Source of the DNA: Nocardioides sp. REDSEA-S33_B3
GTDB lineage: Bacteria; Actinomycetota; Actinomycetes; Propionibacteriales; Nocardioidaceae
Direction: 5' to 3'
Assembly (NCBI GenBank): GCA_001627335.1
Contig: LUPK01000054.1
Location: 1 to 64,000, forward strand
Length of the DNA: 64,000 bases
In this document: in pieces, positions 37,224 to 45,426 of the stretch
Numbering within the stretch: position 1 is the stretch's first letter
How the letters are laid out: each line of letters opens with the position of its first letter
Program-made: the position numbers and the translations under genes
The notes under the pieces: model-generated
Seen by the model: the letters and a program-made list of their open reading frames with translations, nothing else
Database searches by the model: none
What the model was told of the DNA's origin: nothing

Positions 37224-37804
37224 CCGGACCCGTCGTCGGCGACGACGGCGTGGCGCGCTGCCCGTGGGCAGGGGCGGCGCCGAGCGACATGCGCGACTAC
37301 CACGACCACGAGTGGGGCCGGCCGATCGCGGGTGACGCCGCGTGGTTCGAGCGGCTGAGCCTCGAGGCGTTCCAGTCCGGACTGTCCTGGGCGACGATCC
37401 TGCGCAAGCGCCCGGCGTTCCGGGCCGCCTTCGACGGCTTCGACCCCGACCGGGTCGCCGCCTACGACGACGCCGACGTCGAGCGGCTGATGGCCGACGC
37501 GGGCATCGTGCGCAACCGGGCCAAGGTGCTCGCGGCGATCGCCAACGCCGGTGCGCTGGTGGCGATGCGGGAGACCGACGGGCCCGACTGCCTCGAGCGC
37601 CTGGTCCGCGCGCACGCCCCGGCCGAGCCGCCCGCTCCCCACGACACCGAGCAGCAGCAGACGACCTCCCCGGAGTCGCTGGCGCTGTCCAGGGCGCTGA
37701 AGAAGCGGGGGTTCACCTTCGTCGGGCCCACCACGATGTTCGCGCTGATGGAGGCGACCGGCGTCTTCGACCCGCACCTCGTGGGTTGCCACCGCCGCGA
37801 CTGA
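37220..37804 (+). CDS. tag: DNA-3-methyladenine glycosylase I
   Basis: A 194-residue HhH-type base-excision glycosylase that removes 3-methyladenine. Typical features are RCPWAG near the start, DYHDHEWGRP, FERLSLEAFQSGLSWATILRKR, FVGPTTMFALMEATGVFDPHL and the final GCHRRD. Cys and His at both ends form the zinc site. The start overlaps the pirin stop by 4 nt, and 22 nt separate it from the LrgA gene. Confidence 0.93.
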   Translation: MTGPVVGDDGVARCPWAGAAPSDMRDYHDHEWGRPIAGDAAWFERLSLEAFQSGLSWATILRKRPAFRAAFDGFDPDRVAAYDDADVERLMADAGIVRNRAKVLAAIANAGALVAMRETDGPDCLERLVRAHAPAEPPAPHDTEQQQTTSPESLALSRALKKRGFTFVGPTTMFALMEATGVFDPHLVGCHRRD

Positions 37805-37826
37805 GCCGGGCTGCGAGACTCCCCGG

Positions 37827-38201
37827 GTGCGCGTCGTCCACGGTCTGACCTGGTTGCTGGGCTGCCAGCTGGTGGGGGAGACCCTCGCGCACGTGACCGG
37901 AGCGCCCGTCCCCGGCGCCGTCCTCGGGATGGTCGTGCTGCTGGCCGTGCTGCTGGTCCGGCGCAGCGACGACACCTCCGCGCACGCGGCGGCCGACGCG
38001 ATGCTGCCGCACCTGCAGCTGCTGTTCATCGTGCCCGGGGTGGGCGTCGTGGCCTACGGCTCGGTGATCGCCGCCGACTGGCTGCCGATCGTCGTGGCCC
38101 TGGTCGCCTCCTGGGTGCTCGGCCTGGCCGCGGTGGGGCTCAGCGCGCAGGCCCTGACCCGGTGGACCGATCGCCGAGGCGCACGTGGGAGTGCCGCGTG
38201 A
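37827..38201 (+). CDS. CidA/LrgA family membrane protein
   Basis: A 124-residue small membrane protein with four hydrophobic helices of the CidA/LrgA family. The family's GAPVPGAVLGMVVLL and LLFIVPGVGVVAYG motifs are clear. It forms a pair with the LrgB protein encoded next; LrgAB-type pairs export pyruvate or glycolate or act in murein hydrolase control in other bacteria. GTG 37827 is the start. The gene overlaps the LrgB gene by 4 nt. Confidence 0.88.
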   Translation: MRVVHGLTWLLGCQLVGETLAHVTGAPVPGAVLGMVVLLAVLLVRRSDDTSAHAAADAMLPHLQLLFIVPGVGVVAYGSVIAADWLPIVVALVASWVLGLAAVGLSAQALTRWTDRRGARGSAA

Positions 38202-38890
38202 GGTGGTTCGTCGAGCAGCCCCTGACCTGGCTGGTGGCGACCTTGCTGGCCTACCGGCTCGGGGTCTGGCTCCTCGACCGCACCCGGCTCTCGGTCGCGC
38301 AGCCGGTGCTGGTCGCCGTCGTGCTGCTCGGTGCGGCGCTGCTGGTGCTCGACGTCGACATCGCGACCTACGCCGAGGGCACGGCCGTGCTGACCTTCCT
38401 GCTCGGTCCGGCGACGGTGGCCCTGGCCGTCCCGCTGCACCGCCAGCTGCACCGCCTGCGCGGCTTCGCGCTGCCGATGATGGTCGCGCTGGTGCTCGGC
38501 GTGCTGGTCTCGGTCGGCTCCGCGATCCTGCTGGTGCAACTGCTGGGGGGCTCCGAGGAGCTGGCCCGCACCATGGCCCCGAAGGCCACCACGACCCCGG
38601 TCTCCCTGGCGCTCTCCGCCGAGATCGGCGGCATCCCCGCGCTCAGCGCCGTCCTCACCATCACCGCCGGCATCCTCGGCGCGGTCGCGGGCCCGTGGGT
38701 GCTCGACCGGTTGCGGGTGCGGGAGCCGCGGTCGCGGGGGGTCGCGCTCGGCGGTGTCTCGCACGGCATCGGCACGGCCCGGGCGCTGGCCGAGGACCCG
38801 GTCGAGGGCGCCTTCTCGGGGCTCTCGATGGGGCTCACCGCCCTGCTGACCAGCCTGCTGATCCCGCTGGTCGTCGCGCTGCTCCTGTGA
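38198..38890 (+). CDS. LrgB family membrane protein
   Basis: A 230-residue polytopic LrgB/CidB-type protein with about seven helices. The conserved signature MAPKATTTPVSLALSAEIGG is intact, as is GVSHGIGTARALAEDP. GTG 38198 overlaps the LrgA stop; the open frame upstream is not used because it would run into LrgA. It probably works with LrgA as one transporter. Overall it ends the YdeP-pirin-Tag-LrgAB run, and the amidase follows 27 nt later. Confidence 0.9.
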   Translation: MRWFVEQPLTWLVATLLAYRLGVWLLDRTRLSVAQPVLVAVVLLGAALLVLDVDIATYAEGTAVLTFLLGPATVALAVPLHRQLHRLRGFALPMMVALVLGVLVSVGSAILLVQLLGGSEELARTMAPKATTTPVSLALSAEIGGIPALSAVLTITAGILGAVAGPWVLDRLRVREPRSRGVALGGVSHGIGTARALAEDPVEGAFSGLSMGLTALLTSLLIPLVVALLL

Positions 38891-38917
38891 CCGCCCGCGG
38901 CCGATAGCGTCCCGGTC

Positions 38918-40315
38918 ATGCCGCGCGTGCACGCCTTCACCGACGACGCCCTCCGCGACCTCGACGCCGTGGGGGTGGTCCGGGCCCTCCATGCCGGGGA
39001 GGTGTCGGCACCCGAGGTGGTGGACGCGGCGATCGCGCGCACCGAGGCCGTCGACCCCGAGCTGGGGGCGGTCGCCTGGCGGTCGTGGGACCGTGCGCGC
39101 GCCGAGGCGGGCGCGCTGCGGGGCGGGTTCTTCGCCGGCGTACCCACGTTCGTGAAGGACAACGTCGACGTCGCCGGCATGCCCACCCTGCAGGGCACCG
39201 ACGCGTACGTCGGCACGCCGGCCGTCCGCGACGGCGACTTCGCCCGGATGTACCTCGCCACCGGCCTGGTGGCGCTGGGCAAGACCCGGCTCTCGGAGTA
39301 CGGCTTCAACGCCGCCTGCGAGCACCCCCGCCTCGGTCCCGTGCGCAACCCGTGGGACCCCACGCGCACCGCCGGCGCCTCCTCGGCGGGCTCGGCCGCC
39401 CTGGTGGCCGCCGGTGCGGTGCCGATCGCCCACGCCAACGACGGCGGCGGCTCGATCCGCATCCCCGCGGCGGTCAACGGGCTCGTCGGGCTCAAGCCGA
39501 CCCGCGGGCGGCTCGCGCAGGACGCGATGCTGCGCGGCCAGCCGGTGCGCATCGTCAGCGACGGGGTCGTCACCCGCTCGGTGCGCGACACCGCGGCGCT
39601 GTTCCGCGAGGCGGAGAAGGTCTACCGGCCCTTGAAGCTCCCGCCGATCGGCGACATCACCCGGCCGGGGAAGCAGCGGCTCCGGGTGGCCGTGCACACC
39701 GGGGGAGCCGGGCGCAGCGCCGACGCCGAGACGATCGCGGCGACGTGGCGCACCGCGACGCTGCTCGAGGAGCTCGGCCACCACGTCGAGGAGGTCCCGG
39801 CGCCCGTGCCGGACTCGTTCCCCGAGGACTTCCTGCTCTACTGGGCGACACTCGCCGGGGCCCTGGTCGCGGGCGGACGCCGCAACCACGGCCGCACCTT
39901 CGACCGGTCCCGCCTCGACCCGCTGACCATGGGCCTGGCCAGGCACGCCGCCCGGTCGGCCCACCGCATCCCCGGCGCGATCGCCCGGCTGCGCCGCACC
40001 GCCGGACAGGCCGAGCGCTTCCACGAGCGCTGGGACGTCGCGCTCACGCCCACCCTGGCCTCCGCCGCGCCCCCGATCGGCCACCTCTCGCCCGAGCCCG
40101 GCTTCGACCAGGTGATGGAGCGGCTGCTGGACTGGGTGGTCTTCACCCCCTGGCAGAACGCCACCGGCGCCCCCGCCGTCTCCCTGCCGCTGGCCACCAC
40201 CGCCGAGGGGCTGCCGCTCGGCATGATGCTCGCCGCCGCCCCCGGTCGCGAGGCGCTCCTCCTGGAGCTGTCCTACGAGCTCGAGCAGGCCCGCCCCTTC
40301 CCGACCCTCACCTGA
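38918..40315 (+). CDS. Amidase (amidase-signature family)
   Basis: A 465-residue amidase-signature hydrolase. The Ser-cisSer-Lys triad is Lys80 (FVKDNVD), Ser155 in TAGASSAGSAALVA and Ser179 in DGGGSIRIPA. The sequence is complete and cytoplasmic. It is not GatA, because no gatB or gatC is nearby and the C-terminal half differs. The substrate is unknown; a nitrogen-scavenging role would match the urea genes but is not shown. A triple hairpin array ends the transcript. Confidence 0.88.
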   Translation: MPRVHAFTDDALRDLDAVGVVRALHAGEVSAPEVVDAAIARTEAVDPELGAVAWRSWDRARAEAGALRGGFFAGVPTFVKDNVDVAGMPTLQGTDAYVGTPAVRDGDFARMYLATGLVALGKTRLSEYGFNAACEHPRLGPVRNPWDPTRTAGASSAGSAALVAAGAVPIAHANDGGGSIRIPAAVNGLVGLKPTRGRLAQDAMLRGQPVRIVSDGVVTRSVRDTAALFREAEKVYRPLKLPPIGDITRPGKQRLRVAVHTGGAGRSADAETIAATWRTATLLEELGHHVEEVPAPVPDSFPEDFLLYWATLAGALVAGGRRNHGRTFDRSRLDPLTMGLARHAARSAHRIPGAIARLRRTAGQAERFHERWDVALTPTLASAAPPIGHLSPEPGFDQVMERLLDWVVFTPWQNATGAPAVSLPLATTAEGLPLGMMLAAAPGREALLLELSYELEQARPFPTLT

Positions 40316-40318
40316 CGC

Positions 40319-40432
40319 CGAGCCGGCGTATCAATACGCCGGTTCGATCTGCCGTTCCCGCCGAACCGGCGTATCAATACGCCGGTTCGATCTGCTGTTC
40401 CCGCCGAGCCGGCGTATCAATACGCCGGTTCG
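40319..40432. repeat. Three 43-bp tandem units, each a hairpin
   Basis: Three hairpins (40319-40346, 40362-40389, 40405-40432) repeat with a 43-bp period. Each has a 12-bp stem (arm CGAACCGGCGTA or the A-to-G variant CGAGCCGGCGTA) and a TCAA loop. Spacers are ATCTGCCGTTCCCGC-like. They lie between the convergent amidase and thioesterase genes and can end both transcripts. A relative stands at 14183-14222. Confidence 0.9.
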
Positions 40433-40480
40433 GCCCGAGCCACGGCCCGCCACGGCCGGCCACGGCCCGCCAACGCTCGG

Positions 40481-41305
40481 TCAGCGGGGGACCACGAGGA
40501 GCGCCTGGCTGCTGCGGGCGACGGGGCCGAGCTCGTCGTACGCCGTGGACGTCGCGATCCCGACCGAGCCGGGGCCCAGGTGCGTCTCGGCGTCCAGGCA
40601 GACCCACTCCCCGACGGGCTCACGCAGCACGTGGACGGACAGCTCGGTGTTGAGGAAGCCCCACTCCCGCACGTCGAGGGCCGCGCTCGCCCCCGACGCG
40701 GAGTCGATGCAGGTCATCAGCCGGGCCAGCGGCGAGGTCTCCTCGCCCTCCACCAGGTCCGGCGCGCGCATCCACACCACGCCCGGGCCGGCCTCGGTGC
40801 CCGACCCCGAGACCCAGCGCCACTCGACGGCGTCGGTGTAGCCGCCCAGCCACGAGCCCGGCGTGTCCCGTCGTACGCCGGAGGCAGGCCCGTGACCCGG
40901 GGCCGGCCCGACCTCACCGGGGCCGGTGCCCCGCGGGAAGAGCCAGGCCCGCGCGCTGGCGACGTCGCGCCCGGCCACCGGGTCGTCCAGCACGGACGAG
41001 GCCATGGCGACCGAGCGTCCGGGGCGCTCGAGGCGCGCGGAGGAGACCAACGGCCCGACGGGGACCGGCCCGAGCAGCTCCATGGTGAACCGCCCGACGA
41101 CCCGGTCGGCGGCCTCGGGAAGCCGTTCGATCGCGCGGAGGAGCAGGCCCGCCGGAGGGCCGCCGTGCTGGGCTCCGGGGGCCCACGGACCAGCGGTCGA
41201 GGAGGTGGCGAGAAAGCCCTCGGAGAACTGCCCCAAGGTGTCTCCGCAGGTGCTGTCGGGAGCGTCGTCGGGGGTGCCGGTGGGGGTGTAGAAGCAGGAG
41301 GTCAC
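40481..41305 (-). CDS. Thioesterase family protein (double hotdog)
   Basis: A 274-residue protein with the double hotdog layout of TesB-like acyl-CoA thioesterases: an N-terminal half with GPWAPGAQHGGPPAGLLLRAIE, then RFTMELLGPVPVGPL, and a C-terminal half ending AETHLGPGSVGIATSTAYDELGPVARSSQALLV. The frame opens at GTG 41323, but GTG 41305 with GGGAG upstream is used. The acyl substrate is unknown. It is a single gene next to the tRNAs. Confidence 0.78.
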   Translation of the reverse strand: MTSCFYTPTGTPDDAPDSTCGDTLGQFSEGFLATSSTAGPWAPGAQHGGPPAGLLLRAIERLPEAADRVVGRFTMELLGPVPVGPLVSSARLERPGRSVAMASSVLDDPVAGRDVASARAWLFPRGTGPGEVGPAPGHGPASGVRRDTPGSWLGGYTDAVEWRWVSGSGTEAGPGVVWMRAPDLVEGEETSPLARLMTCIDSASGASAALDVREWGFLNTELSVHVLREPVGEWVCLDAETHLGPGSVGIATSTAYDELGPVARSSQALLVVPR

Positions 41306-41353
41306 GCCCCGATTTTCTCCCACGGGGAAGACTCTGTATGGTTCTGCGTCGTT

Positions 41354-41426
41354 GCCCCTTTAGCTCAGTCGGCAGAGCGTCTCCATGGTAAGGAGAAGGT
41401 CTACGGTTCGATTCCGTAAAGGGGCT
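41354..41426 (+). tRNA. tRNA-Thr (anticodon GGT)
   Basis: A 73-nt cloverleaf: the acceptor arm GCCCCTT pairs with AAGGGGC, the D-arm contains TAGCTCAGTCGG, the anticodon stem TCTCC/GGAGA holds the loop ATGGTAA with anticodon GGT, and the T-arm carries GGTTCGATTCC. CCA is not encoded. Confidence 0.96.
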
Positions 41427-41476
41427 CTGGGTCGGGTCGGCGCCGGTCGAAGACCGGGGCCGACCCTCATCCATGT

Positions 41477-41553
41477 GGCGGGGTAGCTCAGGTGGTTAGA
41501 GCACACGGCTCATAATCGTGGTGTCGCGGGTTCGAGTCCCGCCCCCGCTACCA
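41477..41553 (+). tRNA. tRNA-Met (anticodon CAT)
   Basis: A 77-nt gene including an encoded CCA. The acceptor arm GGCGGGG pairs with CCCCGCT, with a G-T first pair. The anticodon stem CACGG/TCGTG holds the loop CTCATAA, and the T-stem is GCGGG/CCCGC. The first pair is not the unpaired C1-A72 of initiators, so it is more likely an elongator. Confidence 0.95.
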
Positions 41554-41593
41554 CATCCCGCACGCACCATCTCCGATCCAGCAAGGAACCACC

Positions 41594-41764
41594 GTGGCCA
41601 GCAAGAGCTCTGACGTTCGCCCCAAGATCACGCTCGCCTGCGTGGACTGCAAGGAGCGGAACTACATCACCAAGAAGAACCGTCGGAACAACCCCGACCG
41701 CATGGAGATGAAGAAGTTCTGCCCGCGTTGCCGCACCCACACCGACCACCGCGAGACCCGCTGA
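41594..41764 (+). CDS. rpmG: 50S ribosomal protein L33
   Basis: A 56-residue L33 of the zinc-binding type: two CxxC pairs ([10 protein letters not shown] and FCPRCRTH) with the Lys/Arg-rich RNA-binding stretch [15 protein letters not shown] between. GTG 41594 follows an AAGGA by six bases. It stands 40 nt after tRNA-Met, in the tRNA-Thr, tRNA-Met, rpmG order known from other actinobacteria. Confidence 0.95.
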   Translation: MASKSSDVRPKITLACVDCKERNYITKKNRRNNPDRMEMKKFCPRCRTHTDHRETR

Positions 41765-41877
41765 CCTCAGCGCATCCCGCGAACCGGCCCGCCAGGTCCT
41801 CCTGGCGGGCCGTCGGCGTTCCCGGGGTCGGCGACGGTCGGTGAGCCGGGAGGTCACCCGGCCGGTCGCTCAGGAGG

Positions 41878-42975
41878 TCAGCCGGCCGGGTCGCACGCCG
41901 GTCGGGGCCAGTCCCTGACCCGCGAGGTGTCCACCCGCGAGAGCGTGGGGACGAGCGGGCGACCGCCCTGGGACCAGAACGCCCGGGCGCTCGACTCGCT
42001 GACCACCCACAGCCCGTCGCTCGTGGCGGCCATGCCCTCCGCCCCAGGCAGGAACGACCGCTGCACACCCCCCGGCCCCTCGAGCACGCCGCAGCGCGTG
42101 TGCGACCGGGCGAACCACACTCCGGTGCGCCCACCCATCCGGGCCCACACCGCGCCCTGGGCGTGCGAGGGCACCTTTCGCGAGGACACCGCGTCCCCGA
42201 GGTCCAGGGTGGTGACCCCCGGTGCCAGCACGTCGGAGAGGCGGAACCAGTCCAGTGCCGCCCGACCCGGGTGCACCCGCGAGGGCCGGAAGCGGCCCAG
42301 TCCGATCCGCCCGTCGGGCGCCAGCACCGTGAACGAGCCCTGCACCGGGTCCTCCAGCCGCCACACCCGCAGGACCTCCAGGGAGCCCGGGTCCAGCAGC
42401 CACAACCGTGAGCTCTCGGCCAGCCACAGCCCGTGCTGGTCCAGGGCCGCGCCACCACCGTGGCGGCATCCCACCGTCGGCGCGCCGCCCACACTGCCCT
42501 GCACCCGCGGCCTGTCGGCGAGCAGCCGGCCCGTCCGCAGGTCCATCCGCAGCACCCGGCACCACAGTGCCCCCGGCTGGCCCTCGTCGTAGCCGGTGAG
42601 CCAGGCGGTGCGTCCCCGCACGGCCACGCCCTGCGGCACGAACGCGCCGGTCCCGCGGGGCGCCCAGACGGCCGCGCACACCGCGTCGGAGACCGGGAGG
42701 GCCGTCAGGGGCTCGTCGCCGGGCAGGTACGCCGGAGCGCGGCCCCGGACCCGGTCGGAGTCCACCGGTCGGCAGCCGGACAGATCGGTCGGTGAGCCGG
42801 CGCGTGCCCGGTCGGAGTCACGGTCGGACTCGGGGTCGGTCGACGTCGTCGTACAGGCCGAGAGGGCGGTGAGCGCCAGGAAGAGCACCAGGGCCGGGAC
42901 CGCCGCCACCGTGCATCGGGCCGTAGGTTGGACCCATGCCAGTCGACCCCTCGATCGTCGGTCGGTCCTTCCCAC
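41878..42975 (-). CDS. Predicted lipoprotein, beta-propeller-like, unknown function
   Basis: A 365-residue exported lipoprotein. The N-terminus is Arg-rich, then a hydrophobic core and lipobox LTALSAC (Cys41). The mature region is a row of short beta repeats (AVWAPRGTGAFVPQGVAVRGRTAWLTGYDE, RVLRMDLRTGRLL, HGLWLAESSRLWLLD, DGLWVVSESS), which suggests a propeller fold. No enzyme motif is seen. GTG 42975 is used because the shorter GTG 42909 would leave the signal peptide without basic residues. The longer start overlaps the divergent hadA-like gene by 40 bp. It interrupts the otherwise conserved rpmG-hadA order. Confidence 0.72.
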   Translation of the reverse strand: MGRTDRRSRGRLAWVQPTARCTVAAVPALVLFLALTALSACTTTSTDPESDRDSDRARAGSPTDLSGCRPVDSDRVRGRAPAYLPGDEPLTALPVSDAVCAAVWAPRGTGAFVPQGVAVRGRTAWLTGYDEGQPGALWCRVLRMDLRTGRLLADRPRVQGSVGGAPTVGCRHGGGAALDQHGLWLAESSRLWLLDPGSLEVLRVWRLEDPVQGSFTVLAPDGRIGLGRFRPSRVHPGRAALDWFRLSDVLAPGVTTLDLGDAVSSRKVPSHAQGAVWARMGGRTGVWFARSHTRCGVLEGPGGVQRSFLPGAEGMAATSDGLWVVSESSARAFWSQGGRPLVPTLSRVDTSRVRDWPRPACDPAG

Positions 42976-43349
42976 GCACGCGACCGTATCCCGTCACCGC
43001 CGAGGGACTGCGCGCCTTCGCCGCCGCCACCGGCGGGGAGTGGAGCGGCGGGCCCGCGCCGGCGACGTACCCGATCGTGATGGCCTTCGAGGCCATGAAC
43101 GCCTTCCTCGAGGCCGAGCAGGTCGAGCTGCACCGCATCGTCCACGGCGAGCAGCGCTTCACCTACGAGCGCCCCGTGGTGGAGGGCGACGTCCTCACCG
43201 CGACGCTCACCGTCTCCGGGCTGCGCCAGATCGGCGGCAACGACATCATCAGCACCACCAGCGAGGTGACCGACGCCGACGGCGCCCTGGTCTGCACGAC
43301 CGGCGCGACTCTGGTGCACCGCGGCGCTGCCGCGGGGAGCGACGCATGA
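42936..43349 (+). CDS. MaoC-type dehydratase, HadA-like subunit
   Basis: A 137-residue hotdog-fold protein of the FAS1-type dehydratase N-terminal family, like HadA, the non-catalytic partner of the 3-hydroxyacyl-ACP dehydratase in mycobacteria. Seen are VGRSFPRTRPYPVTAEGLRAFAAATG and HGEQRFTYERPVVEGDVLTATLTV. It overlaps the next gene by 4 nt (ATGA), so the two form a heterodimer. The organism is not expected to make mycolic acids, so the substrate is probably another long 3-hydroxyacyl thioester. Confidence 0.87.
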   Translation: MPVDPSIVGRSFPRTRPYPVTAEGLRAFAAATGGEWSGGPAPATYPIVMAFEAMNAFLEAEQVELHRIVHGEQRFTYERPVVEGDVLTATLTVSGLRQIGGNDIISTTSEVTDADGALVCTTGATLVHRGAAAGSDA

Positions 43350-43732
43350 GCCTGCCGAGCCGCACCTTCACCGTCACCCGCGCCGACCTCGTCGCGTACG
43401 CCGCCGCCAGCGGTGACCACAACCCGATCCACCAGGACGAGGCCGTCGCCACCGCCGTCGGGCTGCCCGGCGTCATCGCGCACGGGATGTACACCATGGC
43501 GCTGGCCGCCCGCGCCGTCGCCGACTGGTTCCCCGAGCACGAGGTCGTCTCGCTGGGCTGCAAGTTCACCGCCCCCGTGGTCGTCCCCGCCGAGGGCGGC
43601 GTCGAGGTCCTCGTCGAGGGCCAGGAGAAGCCCGGCGACGACGGCACCACCACCGTCGCTCTGACCGTCACCTGCGACGGCGCCAAGGTGCTCGGCGTGC
43701 CCAGGGCCGTGCTGAGGCCCGCCCGTGACTGA
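43346..43732 (+). CDS. MaoC-type dehydratase, HadB-like catalytic subunit
   Basis: A 128-residue hotdog dehydratase with the hydratase motif AASGDHNPIHQDE (catalytic Asp and His) and the partner loop PGVIAHGMYTMALAARAV. It corresponds to HadB, the catalytic half of HadAB. It starts in the stop of the HadA-like gene and overlaps the murB start by 8 nt. No HadC-like gene follows, where mycobacteria have one. Confidence 0.9.
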   Translation: MSLPSRTFTVTRADLVAYAAASGDHNPIHQDEAVATAVGLPGVIAHGMYTMALAARAVADWFPEHEVVSLGCKFTAPVVVPAEGGVEVLVEGQEKPGDDGTTTVALTVTCDGAKVLGVPRAVLRPARD

Positions 43733-44795
43733 GCCCGTGGCTGAGCCCGTGACTGGAGCCCCCACGCTCCGCGAGCGCACCACCCTGCGGCTGGGCGGCC
43801 CGGCCCGGCGGTGGGTCACCGCGACCACCGAGGCCGAGCTCGTCGAGGTCGTCAGCGCTGCGGACGAGGCCGGCGAGCCGGTCCTCGTGCTCGGTGGTGG
43901 CAGCAACCTCGTCGTCGCCGACGAGGGCTTCGCCGGCACCGTCGTCGAGGTCGCGACCCGTGGCGTCGCCAGCGACGTCGAGGGCGACGACCCGACCTGC
44001 GGCGGCGCCATGGTCACCGTCGCGGCGGGGGAGTCGTGGGACGGCTTCGTCGTCACCGCCGTCGAGCGCGGCTGGGTCGGCGTCGAGGCGCTGTCCGGCA
44101 TCCCCGGGTCGGTCGGCGCGACCCCGATCCAGAACGTCGGCGCCTACGGCCAGGACGTCTCCCAGACCATCGCGCAGGTGCGCACCTGGGACCGCCGCGA
44201 GCGGACCTTCCGCACCTTCGCCCACGCCGACTGCGACTTCGGCTACCGCCACTCGCGCTTCAAGGCCGACCCCGGCCGCCACGTCGTGCTCTCGGTGACC
44301 TTCCAGCTGCGGCTGGGCACCCTCGGCGCCCCGGTCGCGTACGCCGAGCTCGCCCGTGCCCTGGGGGTCGAGACCGGTCAGCGGGCGCCGCTGGCGCAGG
44401 TGCGCGCCGCGGTCCTCGCGCTGCGCGGTGGCAAGGGGATGGTCCTCGACGACGCCGACCACGACACGTGGAGCGCGGGCTCGTTCTTCACCAACCCCGT
44501 GCTCGACCCCGCCGACGTGCCCGAGGGGGCGCCGGCGTGGCCGCAGCCCGACGGGACCGTGAAGACCAGCGCGGCCTGGCTGATCGAGCACGCCGGGCTC
44601 CCCAAGGGCTGGGGAGCCGAGGTCACCGGCGGGCGGGCGACGCTGTCGACCAAGCACACCCTCGCCCTGACCAACCGCGGCGACGCCACGACCGCCGACC
44701 TGCTCGGTCTCGCGCGGGCCGTGCAGGAGCGGGTCGACCAGCGCTTCGGCGTACGCCTGGTCAACGAGCCGGTGCTCGTCGGCTGCGCCCTCTGA
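43725..44795 (+). CDS. murB: UDP-N-acetylmuramate dehydrogenase
   Basis: A 356-residue FAD enzyme that reduces UDP-GlcNAc-enolpyruvate to UDP-MurNAc in cell-wall synthesis. Landmarks are the FAD loop LVLGGGSNLVVADEGF, ALSGIPGSVGATPIQNVGAYGQ, FGYRHSRFK (type I enzymes), WSAGSFFTNPVL with the catalytic Ser, and the final RLVNEPVLVG. Three GTG codons (43725, 43737 and 43749) are possible starts in a short repeated TEPV/AEPV segment; the first is used. Overlap with hadB suggests one transcript. Confidence 0.95.
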   Translation: MTEPVAEPVTGAPTLRERTTLRLGGPARRWVTATTEAELVEVVSAADEAGEPVLVLGGGSNLVVADEGFAGTVVEVATRGVASDVEGDDPTCGGAMVTVAAGESWDGFVVTAVERGWVGVEALSGIPGSVGATPIQNVGAYGQDVSQTIAQVRTWDRRERTFRTFAHADCDFGYRHSRFKADPGRHVVLSVTFQLRLGTLGAPVAYAELARALGVETGQRAPLAQVRAAVLALRGGKGMVLDDADHDTWSAGSFFTNPVLDPADVPEGAPAWPQPDGTVKTSAAWLIEHAGLPKGWGAEVTGGRATLSTKHTLALTNRGDATTADLLGLARAVQERVDQRFGVRLVNEPVLVGCAL

Positions 44796-44804
44796 GGGCG
44801 AGCG

Positions 44805-45404
44805 TCAGTAGCCGGAGGTCCCCGCCGCGATCGCGATGATGGCGACGACCGCCAGGGTGCCGAGCACCAGCAGCACGGTGGCGATGACGCCCAGGATCAT
44901 GCCGGCGCTGGCCTCGCTGCGGCCGCCCTGCTGACCGCCGGACTCGTCGATCTCGCGACGCACCCGCGACCCGAGGTACCACGCGTAGGGCCCCAGCAAC
45001 ATCGGCAGGCCGCACACGAAGCCGCCACCCAACGCGACGATGCCCCACACCAGCGAGGCGTTGGCCTGCGGGTGGAACGGCACGCTGGGGAACTGCTGGT
45101 AGCCCGGGTAGCCCTGCGCGTAGGGCTGGCCGTAGCCCTGCCCGTAGCCCTGCCCGTACCCCTGCTGCGGGTAACCCGGCTGCCCGTAGGGCTGCGGGTA
45201 GCCCTGGGCGCCGTAGCCGGGCTGCCCCCACTGCGGCTGTCCCTGCTGGCCCTGCTGACCGGTCTGGCCCTCCTGTGCGGCCTGCTGCGGGTCGGCGTAG
45301 GGGTTGGTCGGGTACGACGGCGGCGCAGGCGGCTCGTTGGCCCCGCTGCCGTAGGGCTCGTGGGTCCAGGGGGTGTTGTCGTCCTCAGGCTCGCGATCGC
45401 TCAC
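44805..45404 (-). CDS. DUF4190 membrane protein with Gln/Gly/Tyr-rich tail
   Basis: A 199-residue protein with two C-terminal hydrophobic helices (SLVWGIVALGGGFVCGLPMLLGPYAWYLG and MILGVIATVLLVLGTLAVVAIIA), the DUF4190 layout. The first 115 residues are a low-complexity tail rich in Gln, Pro, Gly and Tyr (GYGQGYGQGYGQPYAQ and similar), probably disordered in the cytoplasm. GTG 45404 has GAGG eight bases upstream. It converges on murB with a 9-bp gap. Function is unknown. Confidence 0.8.
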   Translation of the reverse strand: MSDREPEDDNTPWTHEPYGSGANEPPAPPSYPTNPYADPQQAAQEGQTGQQGQQGQPQWGQPGYGAQGYPQPYGQPGYPQQGYGQGYGQGYGQPYAQGYPGYQQFPSVPFHPQANASLVWGIVALGGGFVCGLPMLLGPYAWYLGSRVRREIDESGGQQGGRSEASAGMILGVIATVLLVLGTLAVVAIIAIAAGTSGY

Positions 45405-45426
45405 GTGCCCATCCTCGCAGAGGCGT

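Noticed and set aside
38918..40315. GatA subunit of the tRNA amidotransferase
   Set aside because: The amidase-signature triad is shared, but no gatB or gatC gene is adjacent and the C-terminal half does not look like GatA.
40319..40432. CRISPR-like array of three spaced repeats
   Set aside because: Only three units, nearly identical 15-bp spacers, each repeat a self-contained hairpin, and no cas genes; a terminator array is the better reading.
43346..44795. A hadC gene after hadB
   Set aside because: The gene that follows is murB with all family motifs; no third hotdog protein is encoded before tRNA-Trp.
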